Part shown: positions 1 through 6,755 of the stretch, in pieces
How positions within the stretch are numbered: the first letter of the stretch is position 1
How the letters are laid out: each line of letters opens with the position of its first letter
DNA from: Chloroflexota bacterium
GTDB lineage: Bacteria; Chloroflexota; Dehalococcoidia; SAR202; UBA11138
Reading direction: 5' to 3'
Assembly: GCA_022566975.1 (NCBI GenBank)
Contig: JADFHV010000089.1
Location: 1 to 6,789, forward strand
DNA length: 6,789 bases
The notes under the pieces: model-generated
Seen by the model: only the letters and a program-made list of their open reading frames with translations
Databases searched by the model: none
What the model was told of the DNA's origin: nothing
Program-made: the position numbers and the translations under genes

Positions 1-1
1 G

Positions 2-2509
2 GACTTCTACGAGACCTTCGACGACGACGCCCGCGTCCTCTCCAGGGAGCTGGAGATCGCCCTCACCTCCCGGGTGATGGGCCGGGGACAGCGCATCCCC
101 CTGGCCGGCATCCCCTACCACGCCCTGGAGCCCTACCTGGCCAAGCTCATCAAGAAGGGCTACCGGGTGGCCATCTGCGAGCAGGTCAGCGACCCCGCCA
201 CCTCGAAGGGCCTTGTGGACAGGGAGGTGGTCCGGGTGGTGACGCCCGGCACGGTGGTCGAGGACTCCCTCCTGGAGCAGAAGGCCAACAACTACCTGGC
301 GGCGGCGGTGGTGGACGGCGACGACGTGGGTCTCGCGTACATGGATATCACGACGGCCGAGTTCGCCACCAGCCAGTTCGCCGTCGCCCACCTCGCCGTT
401 GAGTTGGGCAGGGTCGCGCCGTCCGAGCTGCTCGTCCCCGAGGCCCAGGACGCCATTCCAGTAGACGGACAGACGACCGTCACCCCCCTCGAGGCGGACG
501 CCTTTCACCCGGAGTGGGCGCGTCAGGTCCTGCTGGACCACTTCGGAGTCGCCTCCCTCGAGGCCTACGGGTGCGAGGGCCTGCCCCTGGCCGTGAGCGC
601 CGCCGGCGCCATCATCGAGTACCTCGGCAGAACCCAGCGGGGCGCCCTGACCCAGATCGGCTCGCTCTTCACCTACTCGACCTCCGCCTACATGGTCCTG
701 GACCCTCAGACGCGACGCAATCTGGAGCTCTTCACCGGAGGACGCTGGGGCGCCGCGGAGCTGTCACTCTTCTCGGTCCTGGACCGGACGAGGACGCCCA
801 TGGGCGGCCGGCTGCTGCGCCGCTGGCTTGGCCAGCCCCTGCTGGACGTCCCTGAGCTGGTGGGGCGTCAGGACGCGGTCGCCTGGTTCCATGGCAGCGC
901 CCTGCGTCGTGAGCGCGTGGCGGTCCACCTGGACGGCGTGTCGGACGTCGAGCGGCTCGTCAGCCGGGTCCGCGGCTATGGCGCCACGCCACGCGATCTG
1001 GTGGGTCTGGCGAGCAGCCTGGAGGCGGCGCCGCAGATCAGAGGGATACTGCAAGAGGACGAGGACCGCGAGCAGGTCGCATGGCTGGCCGATGACATCG
1101 GCGACAACTCAGAGGTCGTCACGCTTATCAGGGACGCCATCGACGACGATCCCTCGGTCTCGGTGGGGGACGGAAGGGTCATCAGGCGGGGCTTCTCGCC
1201 GGACCTGGACTCCGTTCGAGACGCCGAACGCGATGCTCAGGGCTACATCGCCAGGCTGGAGCGAGAGGAGCGTGAGAGGACCGGCATCAAGTCGCTGAAG
1301 GTGGGGTATAACAGGGTCTTTGGATACTATATCGAGGTCAGCAAGTCGAACCTTGGCCGGGTCCCGGACGACTACGTGAGGCGCCAGACGCTGGTGGGCG
1401 GGGAGCGCTTCATCACCCCGGAGATGAAGGAGTACGAGTCGCGCATTCTGAACGCCCAGGACCGGATCAGTGAGCTGGAGGGCGCGCTGTTCCGCCAGGT
1501 CTGTGAACAGGTGGGCGAGGCGGCCGGGCCTGTTCTGGCGGCCGCGGATGCCGTCGCTCACGTGGACGTCTTCTGCTCACTGGCGGAGGTAGCTTCCGCA
1601 CAAGGGTACGTCCGTCCCGCGCTGGACGAGGGAGAGGTCCTGGAGATCAGGCAGGGGCGTCATCCCGTTGTGGAGGGAATGCTGCCCCCGGGCGCCTTCG
1701 TTCCCAACGACACCAGGCTGTCCAACAGGGACGACCAGCTGGTAATCCTGACGGGCCCCAACATGTCAGGGAAGTCCACGTACATCCGGCAGGTGGCCAT
1801 TATCACGCTCATGGCCCAGATCGGAAGCTACGTTCCGGCGGAGGCCGCGACCATAGGCGTCGTCGACCGGATATTCACTCGCGTCGGCCTTCAGGACGAT
1901 CTGGCCGCCGGACAGTCGACCTTCATGGTGGAGATGCTGGAGACGGCGTCCATCCTGAACCACGCGACGCCACGCTCCCTTATCATCCTCGACGAGATCG
2001 GCCGCGGTACGAGCACGTACGACGGTCTATCGATTGCCAGAGCCGTGGCCGAGCACATCCACAACCACCCTCGAATCGGGTGCAAGACCCTGTTCGCCAC
2101 GCATTACCATGAGCTGACCCACCTGGCGAACCTTCTCCCCAGGGTCAGGAACTTCAGCGTGGCCGTCTCGGAGGACCAGGGCCACGTTGTGTTCCTGCAT
2201 CGGATCGTTCCCGGCGGGGCCGACAGGAGCTATGGAGTGCATGTGGCCAAGATTGCGGGCCTGCCGGGAAGCGTAATCAGCCGGGCCTGGGAGGTGTTGA
2301 CCGATCTCGAGAACGGCGCTTCCCGCAGCCCTGCCCGACGGAGAGGGCGGGCGAAGGCACCGCCGCAAGAGCAGCTACCGCTTATCGGGTCGGCCCCCAG
2401 CGCGCTTCAAGAGCTGCTCCGCCTGGACGTATCCTCTATGACGCCGCTTGAGGCGATCAACAAGCTCTACGAGCTACAGGCGGCCGTGCGAGACTCCCCG
2501 GGGGCCTGA
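2..2509 (+). CDS. mutS: DNA mismatch repair ATPase MutS (5'-truncated by window edge)
   Basis: MutS recognises base mismatches and small loops as a dimer clamp on DNA and starts repair through ATP-driven sliding. The reading frame is open from base 2, so the start codon lies outside the window; 835 residues are present and roughly 35 are missing compared with typical MutS proteins of about 850-880. The first visible residues, DFYETF, contain the Phe-x-Glu mismatch-wedge motif (Phe at 5-7, Glu at 11-13). The ATPase core is intact: Walker A GPNMSGKS at 1754-1777, the GQSTFMVEM signature near 1910-1936, Walker [10 protein letters not shown] with Asp-Glu at 1991-1996, and FATHYHEL at 2093-2116. 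Near the C-terminus QLPLI (2372-2386) resembles a sliding-clamp binding motif, followed by the usual terminal helix ([14 protein letters not shown]). No frameshift is seen. No mutL lies downstream; the next gene is convergent and unrelated. Identification is near certain. Confidence 0.98.
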   Translation, partial: DFYETFDDDARVLSRELEIALTSRVMGRGQRIPLAGIPYHALEPYLAKLIKKGYRVAICEQVSDPATSKGLVDREVVRVVTPGTVVEDSLLEQKANNYLAAAVVDGDDVGLAYMDITTAEFATSQFAVAHLAVELGRVAPSELLVPEAQDAIPVDGQTTVTPLEADAFHPEWARQVLLDHFGVASLEAYGCEGLPLAVSAAGAIIEYLGRTQRGALTQIGSLFTYSTSAYMVLDPQTRRNLELFTGGRWGAAELSLFSVLDRTRTPMGGRLLRRWLGQPLLDVPELVGRQDAVAWFHGSALRRERVAVHLDGVSDVERLVSRVRGYGATPRDLVGLASSLEAAPQIRGILQEDEDREQVAWLADDIGDNSEVVTLIRDAIDDDPSVSVGDGRVIRRGFSPDLDSVRDAERDAQGYIARLEREERERTGIKSLKVGYNRVFGYYIEVSKSNLGRVPDDYVRRQTLVGGERFITPEMKEYESRILNAQDRISELEGALFRQVCEQVGEAAGPVLAAADAVAHVDVFCSLAEVASAQGYVRPALDEGEVLEIRQGRHPVVEGMLPPGAFVPNDTRLSNRDDQLVILTGPNMSGKSTYIRQVAIITLMAQIGSYVPAEAATIGVVDRIFTRVGLQDDLAAGQSTFMVEMLETASILNHATPRSLIILDEIGRGTSTYDGLSIARAVAEHIHNHPRIGCKTLFATHYHELTHLANLLPRVRNFSVAVSEDQGHVVFLHRIVPGGADRSYGVHVAKIAGLPGSVISRAWEVLTDLENGASRSPARRRGRAKAPPQEQLPLIGSAPSALQELLRLDVSSMTPLEAINKLYELQAAVRDSPGA

Positions 2510-2527
2510 GCTGCCGAAGAGGCGGCT
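2509..2527. terminator. Hairpin across the convergent stop codons of mutS and the zinc-ribbon gene
   Basis: AGCTGCC (2509-2515) can pair with GGCGGCT (2521-2527), with one G-T wobble, around the loop GAAGA. The stem overlaps the last base of the mutS TGA and the TAG of the opposite gene, so it would form in both transcripts. Neither side is followed by a T-tract, so it is not a classical intrinsic terminator. It may act as a weak bidirectional terminator or as 3'-end protection. Confidence 0.35.
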
Positions 2528-2687
2528 AGGCGCTCTGGGGGCTCTGGTAGAGACGCTGCCGCGCGGCGCGGCCGTCGTCGGGGTAGGTCACGTAGCCGCA
2601 CGCGAGGCAGAGCATGTACCAGCCGTAGAGGTCATGCTCCAGGATTCTATCGCCTGTGCACCTCACGCACGATTTGAAGAAGACCAT
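2526..2687 (-). CDS. Small zinc-ribbon protein, 53 residues
   Basis: This encodes a 53-residue protein of unknown function whose core is a CxxC-x16-CxxC zinc ribbon: Cys7, Cys10 (CVRC), Cys27 and Cys30 (CLAC). An aromatic and acidic stretch, HDLYGWYM, lies between the knuckles, and a basic tail (GRAARQRLYQ) follows. The four cysteines predict one bound zinc ion. Similar mini zinc ribbons occur in many bacteria, often as stand-alone proteins that may contact nucleic acid or other proteins; no specific role can be read here. I chose the ATG at 2687 because the cysteine domain starts right after it and a purine-rich GGGAGGGG (2701-2708) lies 13 bases upstream, slightly far for a Shine-Dalgarno. 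The frame extends upstream to a GTG at 2837, but those 50 extra residues look like non-coding translation. It converges on mutS and lies 212 bp downstream of the coiled-coil gene, so it may be read from that transcript. A TAGAAT box at 2776-2781 lacks a good -35. Confidence 0.72.
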   Translation of the reverse strand: MVFFKSCVRCTGDRILEHDLYGWYMLCLACGYVTYPDDGRAARQRLYQSPQSA

Positions 2688-2899
2688 CGTCGCGCACCAA
2701 CCCCTCCCTGGCGAAGTTGGCGCCCTCGTTGTGGCCTGACCGGCGCCATTCCCTGTGTCGCCATGCCTGACCGTAATTCTACGATGGGGTTGGTTGGAAT
2801 TGGCTCGTGGAGGCGTCGGAATTTCGGGGCGGCTCACCTAATCTGGATGAGAGCGCCACCTCCATCGGGTATCGATGCTATCACCCAGGATGCGGTCGC

Positions 2900-3691
2900 C
2901 TACGACTTGCGGGACGGGCCTTTTCCCTTCCGCGATTTCTGGGCCGGCTCCCGAGCCTCCTCGGCCTTCGTCGGCTCCGGTTGGACGTCTACAGCCTGCT
3001 CAGGAGCGGCGGCGGGCGGCTCGGTCTCCGCGCCTACCGTCTGCTCCGCAGCGGCGGGCGGCTCCGTCTCCTGCTCTTCGACGTCTTTACTCACGACGTC
3101 GGCGAAGACGTGCCGGGCGCTGGTCTTCATCCTGGCCACGTTCGTCAGTATCCTTTGCGTCTCCAGCTCCTCGGTGACGGCCGCCCTCATGTCTTCTACA
3201 CGGTTGAGGACGGTCCTGATGTCTTTGAGGGCCTGACGCCTGAACGCCGTGGTCTCCTGCTGGGCCGCGGTAAGGGTCTGAGCGGCGATCTCCTGGGCCT
3301 TTCTCTGGGAGTCGGCGATTATATCCTCCCGCTCCGCCTCCGCTTGCGCTCTCTTGCCGTCGATGCGTGAAAGTGCGGCGTCGATGTCCTGACGCTCTCT
3401 GGCAGTTTCAGCCTTGATCCTCCGGGCTTCCTCCAACTCATGCTGGGCCTCCGCCCGCATGCGGTCGCATAGCTCCCTGGTGGTCTTGACCGACTCGAGC
3501 TCGGCCTGCTCTCGGGCCATTTCCGCCTGGGCGCGTCTGGCCTTGGCCTCGGAGAGATCAGAATCGGCGAACGACTTATAGACCATTACCTGGCGCCACA
3601 AGGTCTCGACCTTGTCCTCGGCAGTGTCGTCTATGGGAAGTGAACGGAGGAGGTCCAGTTGGTCTCTGGCGTCCCTTTTGTTGCTGGGCAT
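2900..3691 (-). CDS. Coiled-coil protein with Pro/Ala/Glu-rich tail, 263 residues
   Basis: I do not recognise a named family. Residues about 25-195 are strongly charged and rich in Ala, Glu, Arg and Gln with heptad-like spacing, as expected for a long coiled coil. There is no signal peptide and no membrane segment, so it should be cytoplasmic. The stretch at 115-190 (AEAEREDIIADSQRKAQEI and onward) is reminiscent of DivIVA-like or other scaffold coiled coils, but that is only a resemblance in style. Residues 205-245 form a disordered acidic tail with a twice-repeated ETEPPAAA motif, and the protein ends in a Lys/Arg patch (KSRKGKGPSRKS). The ATG at 3691 is preferred over a GTG 21 bases upstream because GGGAGGAA lies directly before it. 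The gene has its own likely promoter and lies downstream of, and in the same direction as, the response regulator. Its build of coiled coil plus proline-rich tail parallels the protein encoded at 5235-6647, which suggests, without proving, a shared structure or system. Confidence 0.82.
   Translation of the reverse strand: MPSNKRDARDQLDLLRSLPIDDTAEDKVETLWRQVMVYKSFADSDLSEAKARRAQAEMAREQAELESVKTTRELCDRMRAEAQHELEEARRIKAETARERQDIDAALSRIDGKRAQAEAEREDIIADSQRKAQEIAAQTLTAAQQETTAFRRQALKDIRTVLNRVEDMRAAVTEELETQRILTNVARMKTSARHVFADVVSKDVEEQETEPPAAAEQTVGAETEPPAAAPEQAVDVQPEPTKAEEAREPAQKSRKGKGPSRKS
3009..3071 (-). repeat. Two copies of a 21-bp motif encoding ETEPPAAA
   Basis: Bases 3009-3029 and 3051-3071 differ at one position and are 42 bp apart, which keeps the reading frame. 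They encode the repeated acidic Pro/Ala motif in the tail of the coiled-coil protein. This is consistent with a disordered tail growing by local duplication. Confidence 0.7.
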
Positions 3692-3695
3692 GCGC

Positions 3696-3703
3696 TTCCT
3701 CCC
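3696..3703 (-). promoter_or_regulatory. Ribosome binding site deciding the start of the coiled-coil gene
   Basis: On the minus strand GGGAGGAA sits just ahead of the ATG at 3691, with its GGAGG core 6 bases away. It lies downstream of the in-frame GTG at 3712, so it supports the shorter protein. Confidence 0.7.
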
Positions 3704-3803
3704 ATGCTGCACGAGGCGGTCGGCTCTTAGTTTTCAGGTGCGCCTCCGTGTCGACCCGCTGGCGGACGGCGAGCGCCCTCCGGGCCAAGCCGAGGCTCAG
3801 GCA

Positions 3804-3832
3804 GATATATAACCTGCGATGGGGAGGATCAA
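3804..3832 (-). promoter_or_regulatory. Sigma-70-type promoter for the coiled-coil gene
   Basis: On the minus strand TTGATC (3827-3832) and TATATC (3804-3809) are separated by exactly 17 bases, close to the TTGACA/TATAAT consensus. The -10 lies in an AT-rich island (TTATATATC) within otherwise GC-rich DNA between the response-regulator stop and the coiled-coil start. Transcription would begin near 3797, giving a leader of about 105 nt. The rest of the 227-bp gap (3713-3939) shows no other gene or convincing terminator. Confidence 0.5.
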
Positions 3833-3939
3833 AACATGGGGTGGGCTGTTTCACCGGAGGTCGCCGCGGACTCTGGGTCGGTCCAACGAAGCGACCGCCG
3901 TGACTGGGTCAGCCGGGGGGGACGTGGCCGATGCGGCGG

Positions 3940-4671
3940 CTAGGCGAACGCTTCAAGCCGCGTCTGCCCGGTGGCCTTGAGGTATGCGAGCACGGCCTGA
4001 ACCCTTGCGTGCTGGCCGTCCTCAGGGGCTATGTTCAGCTTGGAGAATATGCTGTTGATGTGGTGCTCGACGGTCCTGGGCTGGATATAGAGGATGCTGG
4101 CGATGGTGCTGTTGGTACAGGCTTTGGCCATCAGCGACATGACTTCCAGCTCTCTGCGGGTCAGGGACTTCAGTGGAGAGTTCTCCGCAATGCCCTTCTC
4201 CGACGTGAGCTTCTCGACCATGATCGGGTCCAGCACGGTACGACCGGAGGCCACGTCGTGGATGGTGCGGACGAGCTCGTCCATCCTGCCAAGCGTCTGC
4301 TTTAGCAGGTAAGCCTTGCCCCTCGGATCGTCCTTCAGGAACTCCCGGATGTACTCAGAGTCGTCATAGGCCGAGAGCAGGATGATCCCTACCTCGGGAT
4401 GGCCCTCGCGGATGCGCTGGGCAGCTGCGATGCCATTGATGCCGGGCATTTTGACGTCCATGACTACGACATCCGGCCTGAGCACGGGGATCATCTTGAT
4501 CGCGCTCTCTCCGTCGCCCAGGGCGCCCATAAGGTCGACCGTTGGCTCATTTGAGAGGAGTATCCCGAAAGCGTCTCTAATGACCTCCTGGTCATCGACG
4601 ATCACGACCTTGATCTGGTCCGAGGTCTCTGCTGTTCGTCCCCTCTCGGTCGCCGGCGCTGATGTTGCCAT
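3940..4671 (-). CDS. NarL/FixJ-family two-component response regulator
   Basis: This is a DNA-binding response regulator of 243 residues. The receiver domain (about 20-140) has the acidic pair Asp26-Asp27 (VIVDDQE), the phospho-acceptor Asp72 (VVVMDVKMPG), Ser100 at the conserved Ser/Thr switch position (IILLSA) and Lys124 (YLLKQ). The C-terminal LuxR-type helix-turn-helix spans about 169-214, from LTRRELEVMSLMA through RTVEHHINSIFSKLNI. All key residues are present, so it should be phosphorylated and bind DNA as a dimer. The first 18 residues are a polar extension. The ATG at 4671 follows AAAGAGG (4677-4683) with a 5-base gap. No histidine kinase is in the window, so its input signal is unknown. 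It is divergent from the gene at 5235 across about 560 bp, a common arrangement for a regulator and its target, and lies upstream of the coiled-coil gene in the same direction. The family call is firm; any motility role is inference. Confidence 0.95.
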   Translation of the reverse strand: MATSAPATERGRTAETSDQIKVVIVDDQEVIRDAFGILLSNEPTVDLMGALGDGESAIKMIPVLRPDVVVMDVKMPGINGIAAAQRIREGHPEVGIILLSAYDDSEYIREFLKDDPRGKAYLLKQTLGRMDELVRTIHDVASGRTVLDPIMVEKLTSEKGIAENSPLKSLTRRELEVMSLMAKACTNSTIASILYIQPRTVEHHINSIFSKLNIAPEDGQHARVQAVLAYLKATGQTRLEAFA

Positions 4672-4715
4672 TGATACCTCTTTCCCAGATTTGGTGCGGT
4701 CTCTTGAAAGGAGAG

Positions 4716-4745
4716 ATTATCTACCGAACGTGCGGGACATGCCCA
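4716..4745 (-). promoter_or_regulatory. Probable promoter of the response regulator
   Basis: On the minus strand GATAAT (4716-4721, within TAGATAAT) matches five of six -10 bases. TGGGCA (4740-4745) matches four of six -35 bases with an 18-base spacer. Transcription would start near 4709, giving a leader of about 38 nt. The weak -35 would be consistent with activator dependence. Confidence 0.4.
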
Positions 4746-4764
4746 GGGGGTAACCACAGGGAGT

Positions 4765-4782
4765 CGGTGGGGGCACCCCCCG
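4765..4782. other. GC-rich hairpin in the divergent regulatory region
   Basis: CGG-T-GGGG (4765-4772) can pair with CCCC-CCG (4776-4782) around the loop GCA, with one bulged T. An alternative small stem is GGTG/CACC with a GGGG loop. No T-tract follows on either strand, so a terminator role is unlikely. It lies about 20 bp upstream of the proposed response-regulator -35. Confidence 0.35.
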
Positions 4783-5009
4783 GTCATTTGTATACGCGAT
4801 TGAAGCTATCTATGGGTAGCCACATCGTGTCGGGCCGCCGGCTCCGAGGATAACCTGGCAATTAAGGGAGCGCATTTGGATGTCCCATCACGTCTCGAAT
4901 CCGTGTGGCCCACATACTAGAAGAGTCCCAACTGGCGCCATCGCCATAACTATACCCGCTTAAGGCGGTTGTCTTGCGGTCGGTAGCTACCTAAACAGAC
5001 GGTAACCAC

Positions 5010-5037
5010 GTGAAACAATTGGCCAACATCTTAGAAC
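5010..5037 (+). promoter_or_regulatory. Weak candidate promoter for the archaellum-like gene
   Basis: GTGAAA (5010-5015) and TAGAAC (5032-5037), each matching four of six consensus bases, are separated by 16 bases in the most AT-rich part of the intergenic region. The leader would be close to 190 nt. The call rests mainly on base composition and position. Confidence 0.22.
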
Positions 5038-5234
5038 AATACAAGATTTTATGTCAAGAACTCAAGCCTTCAGAGGACAGAATGCTGGTGATCCAGCGGA
5101 CAACGCCGTCGCGGATCGACGCAGCGAACAACCTCGACTAGCCATGACGTGTCGGCCCGCCACGTCACTGATGCAGCGCGTGATTGAAGGGCAGTTGTTG
5201 GACTGCTGGTGCGGCGCTCTCCGGCCGTTGGGGG

Positions 5235-6647
5235 ATGATCTTGGAGATTGAAAACCGAGTCAGCCGAATCGACGAGGAACTGAAGCTCCTGAAGAGTGAG
5301 CTGAAGAGCGTTCTTCTGGAGATCCAGGAACACGTGCTTAGTCTCCAGAGCCCCTTCGCGATCGCAGCTCACGCAGCTCAGGGCATGCCACCTGCCCAGA
5401 TAAACGTCGACATTCAGGCGCAGCAGGCTGGAGCTGGAGCATCCGCGGCCGCGGAAGAGCTCAAAAGACTCACCGATGAGGCCACCAGGGTTCGCCAGGA
5501 GGCACAGGCGGAGCTGAGCCGGGCGACCGATGAGGCCGCCAGGGTCCGCCAGGAGGCGCAGGCGGAGCTGAGCCGGGCCACCCAAATGAAGACCGAGGCC
5601 AGTGCTGAACGCCGATCTGGGCCGGACATGAGCGAGCAGTTACGGCTTCAGGAGCAGCTTCTTGCATCCCAGCGCCAGACAGCGATGTTGCAGTCTCAGC
5701 AGCAGCCGATGGCGCCCCTACAGCAGGTGCCGCCTCCCCAGACTCCGCCTCCGCAGGCTCCGCCCCCCGAGGCTCCACCTCCCCAGGCTCCGCCTGCCGA
5801 GGTTCGACCTCCCCAGGCGCCGCCTCCCCAGACTCCGCCTCCCGATGCTCACCCGACGCCGCCACGGGCTGGAGTGCAGCCGCCGGCGCACGGCACAACG
5901 GGTCCGGAGCCGCCCGTCCCAGTGAGCGCCGAGGGCGGCAAGGTGGTGGACCTGGATGAGCAGGCTTCACAGGGAGAGAGCGGCCGGGGTCGGGAGAGCG
6001 TGGAGGTCCCGCCGTCCGCAGTCGGCGGGACCCCGCCGGTTACGGGCCAGGGGGCTTACGAGCGAGATGACGGGCTCGGCCGGTCCGATGAAGAGAGGCC
6101 GGGGGCGGAGATCTTGGGGGGGAGGCAAGGCCCAGTGGGTCGAGCGGAAACACACCAGGCGACGCAGGGTCAAGACAAGGCACCTCCTCGGGTCGACTCC
6201 CAGGAGCAGGCTCCCGGCCATGTTGACGAAGCCGTACCACGGCCCGCGAAGGCGCCGGATGGGCGCCACTCCGCCGTGACCAGGCAGCCTGCTACACCCG
6301 ATGAGCCGCCAGAGGCCGCCGGCGCGGAGGGTGCGATTGACCTGGTGACTCTTTCGGGTCTGGCGCAGTGGGCCGAGAAGGCGGTAAAGCGGGGAGGGGC
6401 CGAGTATGTGGAGGCGCTGCTCGATGTCTGTGAGACGACGGGGAGACTGTCCGAGAGGCACAGAGAGACCGTGCTTACGCTGGTCAAGCTCCTGGGGAGC
6501 GGTAGCGCGGATGGTGGCATCAGCGCGAGGGAGATGGTAATGCTGCTGGCGCAGCTGGACGGTCTGCTGGACACCTCCAGCCCGCGGGAGGCGAGGCTCC
6601 TACCGCTGTTGCCGGGCGACGGGCTGGCGGCTTCCACGGTGATGTAA
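5235..6647 (+). CDS. Coiled-coil, proline-rich protein with C-terminal archaellum FlaD/E-like domain
   Basis: The protein has 470 residues in five parts: an N-terminal amphipathic coiled coil (1-38, IENRVSRIDEELKLLKSEL); an Ala/Gln linker; a second coiled coil (72-155) with two near-identical 18-residue repeats; eight proline pentads (166-205); a long Gly/Glu/Pro low-complexity stretch (206-362); and a compact helical domain (about 366-447). Around 379-420 that domain shows W-A-E, G388, EALLDVCETTGRLSERHRE and further leucines. This follows the W-x-E...G...LL-[DE]...G-x-[IL]-S-E pattern I recall for archaellum FlaD/FlaE (ArlD/ArlE), which form the cytosolic part of the archaellum motor; coiled coil followed by this domain is also their usual layout. 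There is no signal peptide or membrane segment. The aromatic pair and Trp of archaeal versions are replaced (Val-Cys, Arg), so homology is probable, not certain. The ATG at 5235 directly abuts GGGGG (5230-5234); a TTG at 5241 has better spacing and would remove two residues. An unrelated scaffold protein is the main alternative. Confidence 0.85.
   Translation: MILEIENRVSRIDEELKLLKSELKSVLLEIQEHVLSLQSPFAIAAHAAQGMPPAQINVDIQAQQAGAGASAAAEELKRLTDEATRVRQEAQAELSRATDEAARVRQEAQAELSRATQMKTEASAERRSGPDMSEQLRLQEQLLASQRQTAMLQSQQQPMAPLQQVPPPQTPPPQAPPPEAPPPQAPPAEVRPPQAPPPQTPPPDAHPTPPRAGVQPPAHGTTGPEPPVPVSAEGGKVVDLDEQASQGESGRGRESVEVPPSAVGGTPPVTGQGAYERDDGLGRSDEERPGAEILGGRQGPVGRAETHQATQGQDKAPPRVDSQEQAPGHVDEAVPRPAKAPDGRHSAVTRQPATPDEPPEAAGAEGAIDLVTLSGLAQWAEKAVKRGGAEYVEALLDVCETTGRLSERHRETVLTLVKLLGSGSADGGISAREMVMLLAQLDGLLDTSSPREARLLPLLPGDGLAASTVM
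5475..5582 (+). repeat. Tandem 54-bp repeat, two copies
   Basis: Units 5475-5528 and 5529-5582 match at 50 of 54 positions. They encode DEATRVRQEAQAELSRAT and DEAARVRQEAQAELSRAT. Three of the four differences are synonymous, so the helix sequence is kept. The 18-residue unit lengthens the second coiled coil in whole turns. Confidence 0.9.
5730..5849 (+). repeat. Eight 15-bp units encoding a proline pentad
   Basis: The consensus CCGCCTCCCCAGRCT encodes P-P-P-[QED]-[AT], running from residue 166 to 205 with two degenerate units (PPAEV, RPPQA). It should form a stiff, extended polyproline spacer between the coiled coil and the C-terminal domain. Copy number may vary between strains because the units are short and similar. 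Confidence 0.9.
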
Positions 6648-6659
6648 AAATAGGCGCGA

Positions 6660-6679
6660 CGACGCACTCGTGTGCGTCG
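6660..6679 (+). other. Hairpin 12 bases after the archaellum-like gene
   Basis: CGACGCAC (6660-6667) and GTGCGTCG (6672-6679) form a perfect 8-bp stem around the loop TCGT. It lies just past the TAA at 6645-6647, but no T-run follows. It could be a weak terminator, an RNA processing or stability element, or part of the structured leader of the next gene. Confidence 0.6.
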
Positions 6680-6693
6680 AAACGTCGAATTGG

Positions 6694-6737
6694 CGTTGGC
6701 CCAGCCTTGGCCAACGTAACCCAACTTGAACAGTTGG
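6694..6737 (+). other. Two adjacent hairpins with interchangeable arms
   Basis: CGTTGGCC (6694-6701) pairs perfectly with GGCCAACG (6709-6716) around a 7-base loop. CCAACT (6721-6726) pairs with AGTTGG (6732-6737) around TGAAC. Because both stems use GTTGG and CCAAC arms, arms can also pair across hairpins (6695-6699 with 6721-6725, or 6711-6715 with 6733-6737). This gives alternative folds in the probable leader of the next gene. Any switching function is inference. Confidence 0.5.
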
Positions 6738-6755
6738 AGTCGAAACCGGGGTCTT

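Larger units (their letters stand above)
4672..5234. other. Non-coding divergent intergenic region
   Basis: This stretch of about 560 bp separates the response regulator (-) from the archaellum-like gene (+). I find no convincing gene: the short frames here lack ribosome binding sites, recognisable motifs and the GC-rich third-position bias of the neighbours. It holds a likely regulator promoter at the left, a GC-rich hairpin at 4765-4782, a perfect 10-bp palindrome GGTAGCTACC at 4982-4991, the palindrome TTGGCCAA at 5019-5026, and an AT-rich island at 5011-5060 (15 G/C in 50 bases) that is the best place for a promoter of the rightward gene. Its length and lower GC suggest a regulatory region. 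Confidence 0.6.

Noticed and set aside
1109..1561. 150-codon minus-strand frame inside mutS
   Set aside because: It is antisense to a clearly intact mutS and shows no motif; long shadow frames are expected in GC-rich genes.
2448..3236. 262-codon plus-strand frame
   Set aside because: It runs across the mutS end, the zinc-ribbon gene and the coiled-coil gene on the opposite strand; its Ser/Ala/Arg-rich translation is a by-product of those genes.
4749..5009. GGTAACCAC present at 4749-4757 and 5001-5009
   Set aside because: A shared 9-mer in about 560 bp is roughly what chance predicts, and the flanks do not match.
5051..5251. 66-codon plus-strand frame overlapping the start of the archaellum-like gene
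   Set aside because: It has no ribosome binding site, mixed third-position composition unlike the real genes, no recognisable motif, and it overlaps the stronger coding frame.
5470..5970. 166-codon minus-strand frame rich in Pro, Glu and Ala
   Set aside because: Its repeats are simply the reverse reading of the proline-pentad and 54-bp repeats of the plus-strand gene.
6170..6724. 184-codon minus-strand frame reaching into the 3' intergenic hairpins
   Set aside because: It is antisense to the conserved C-terminal domain, has Ser/Ala-rich translation, and no supporting start signal was seen.
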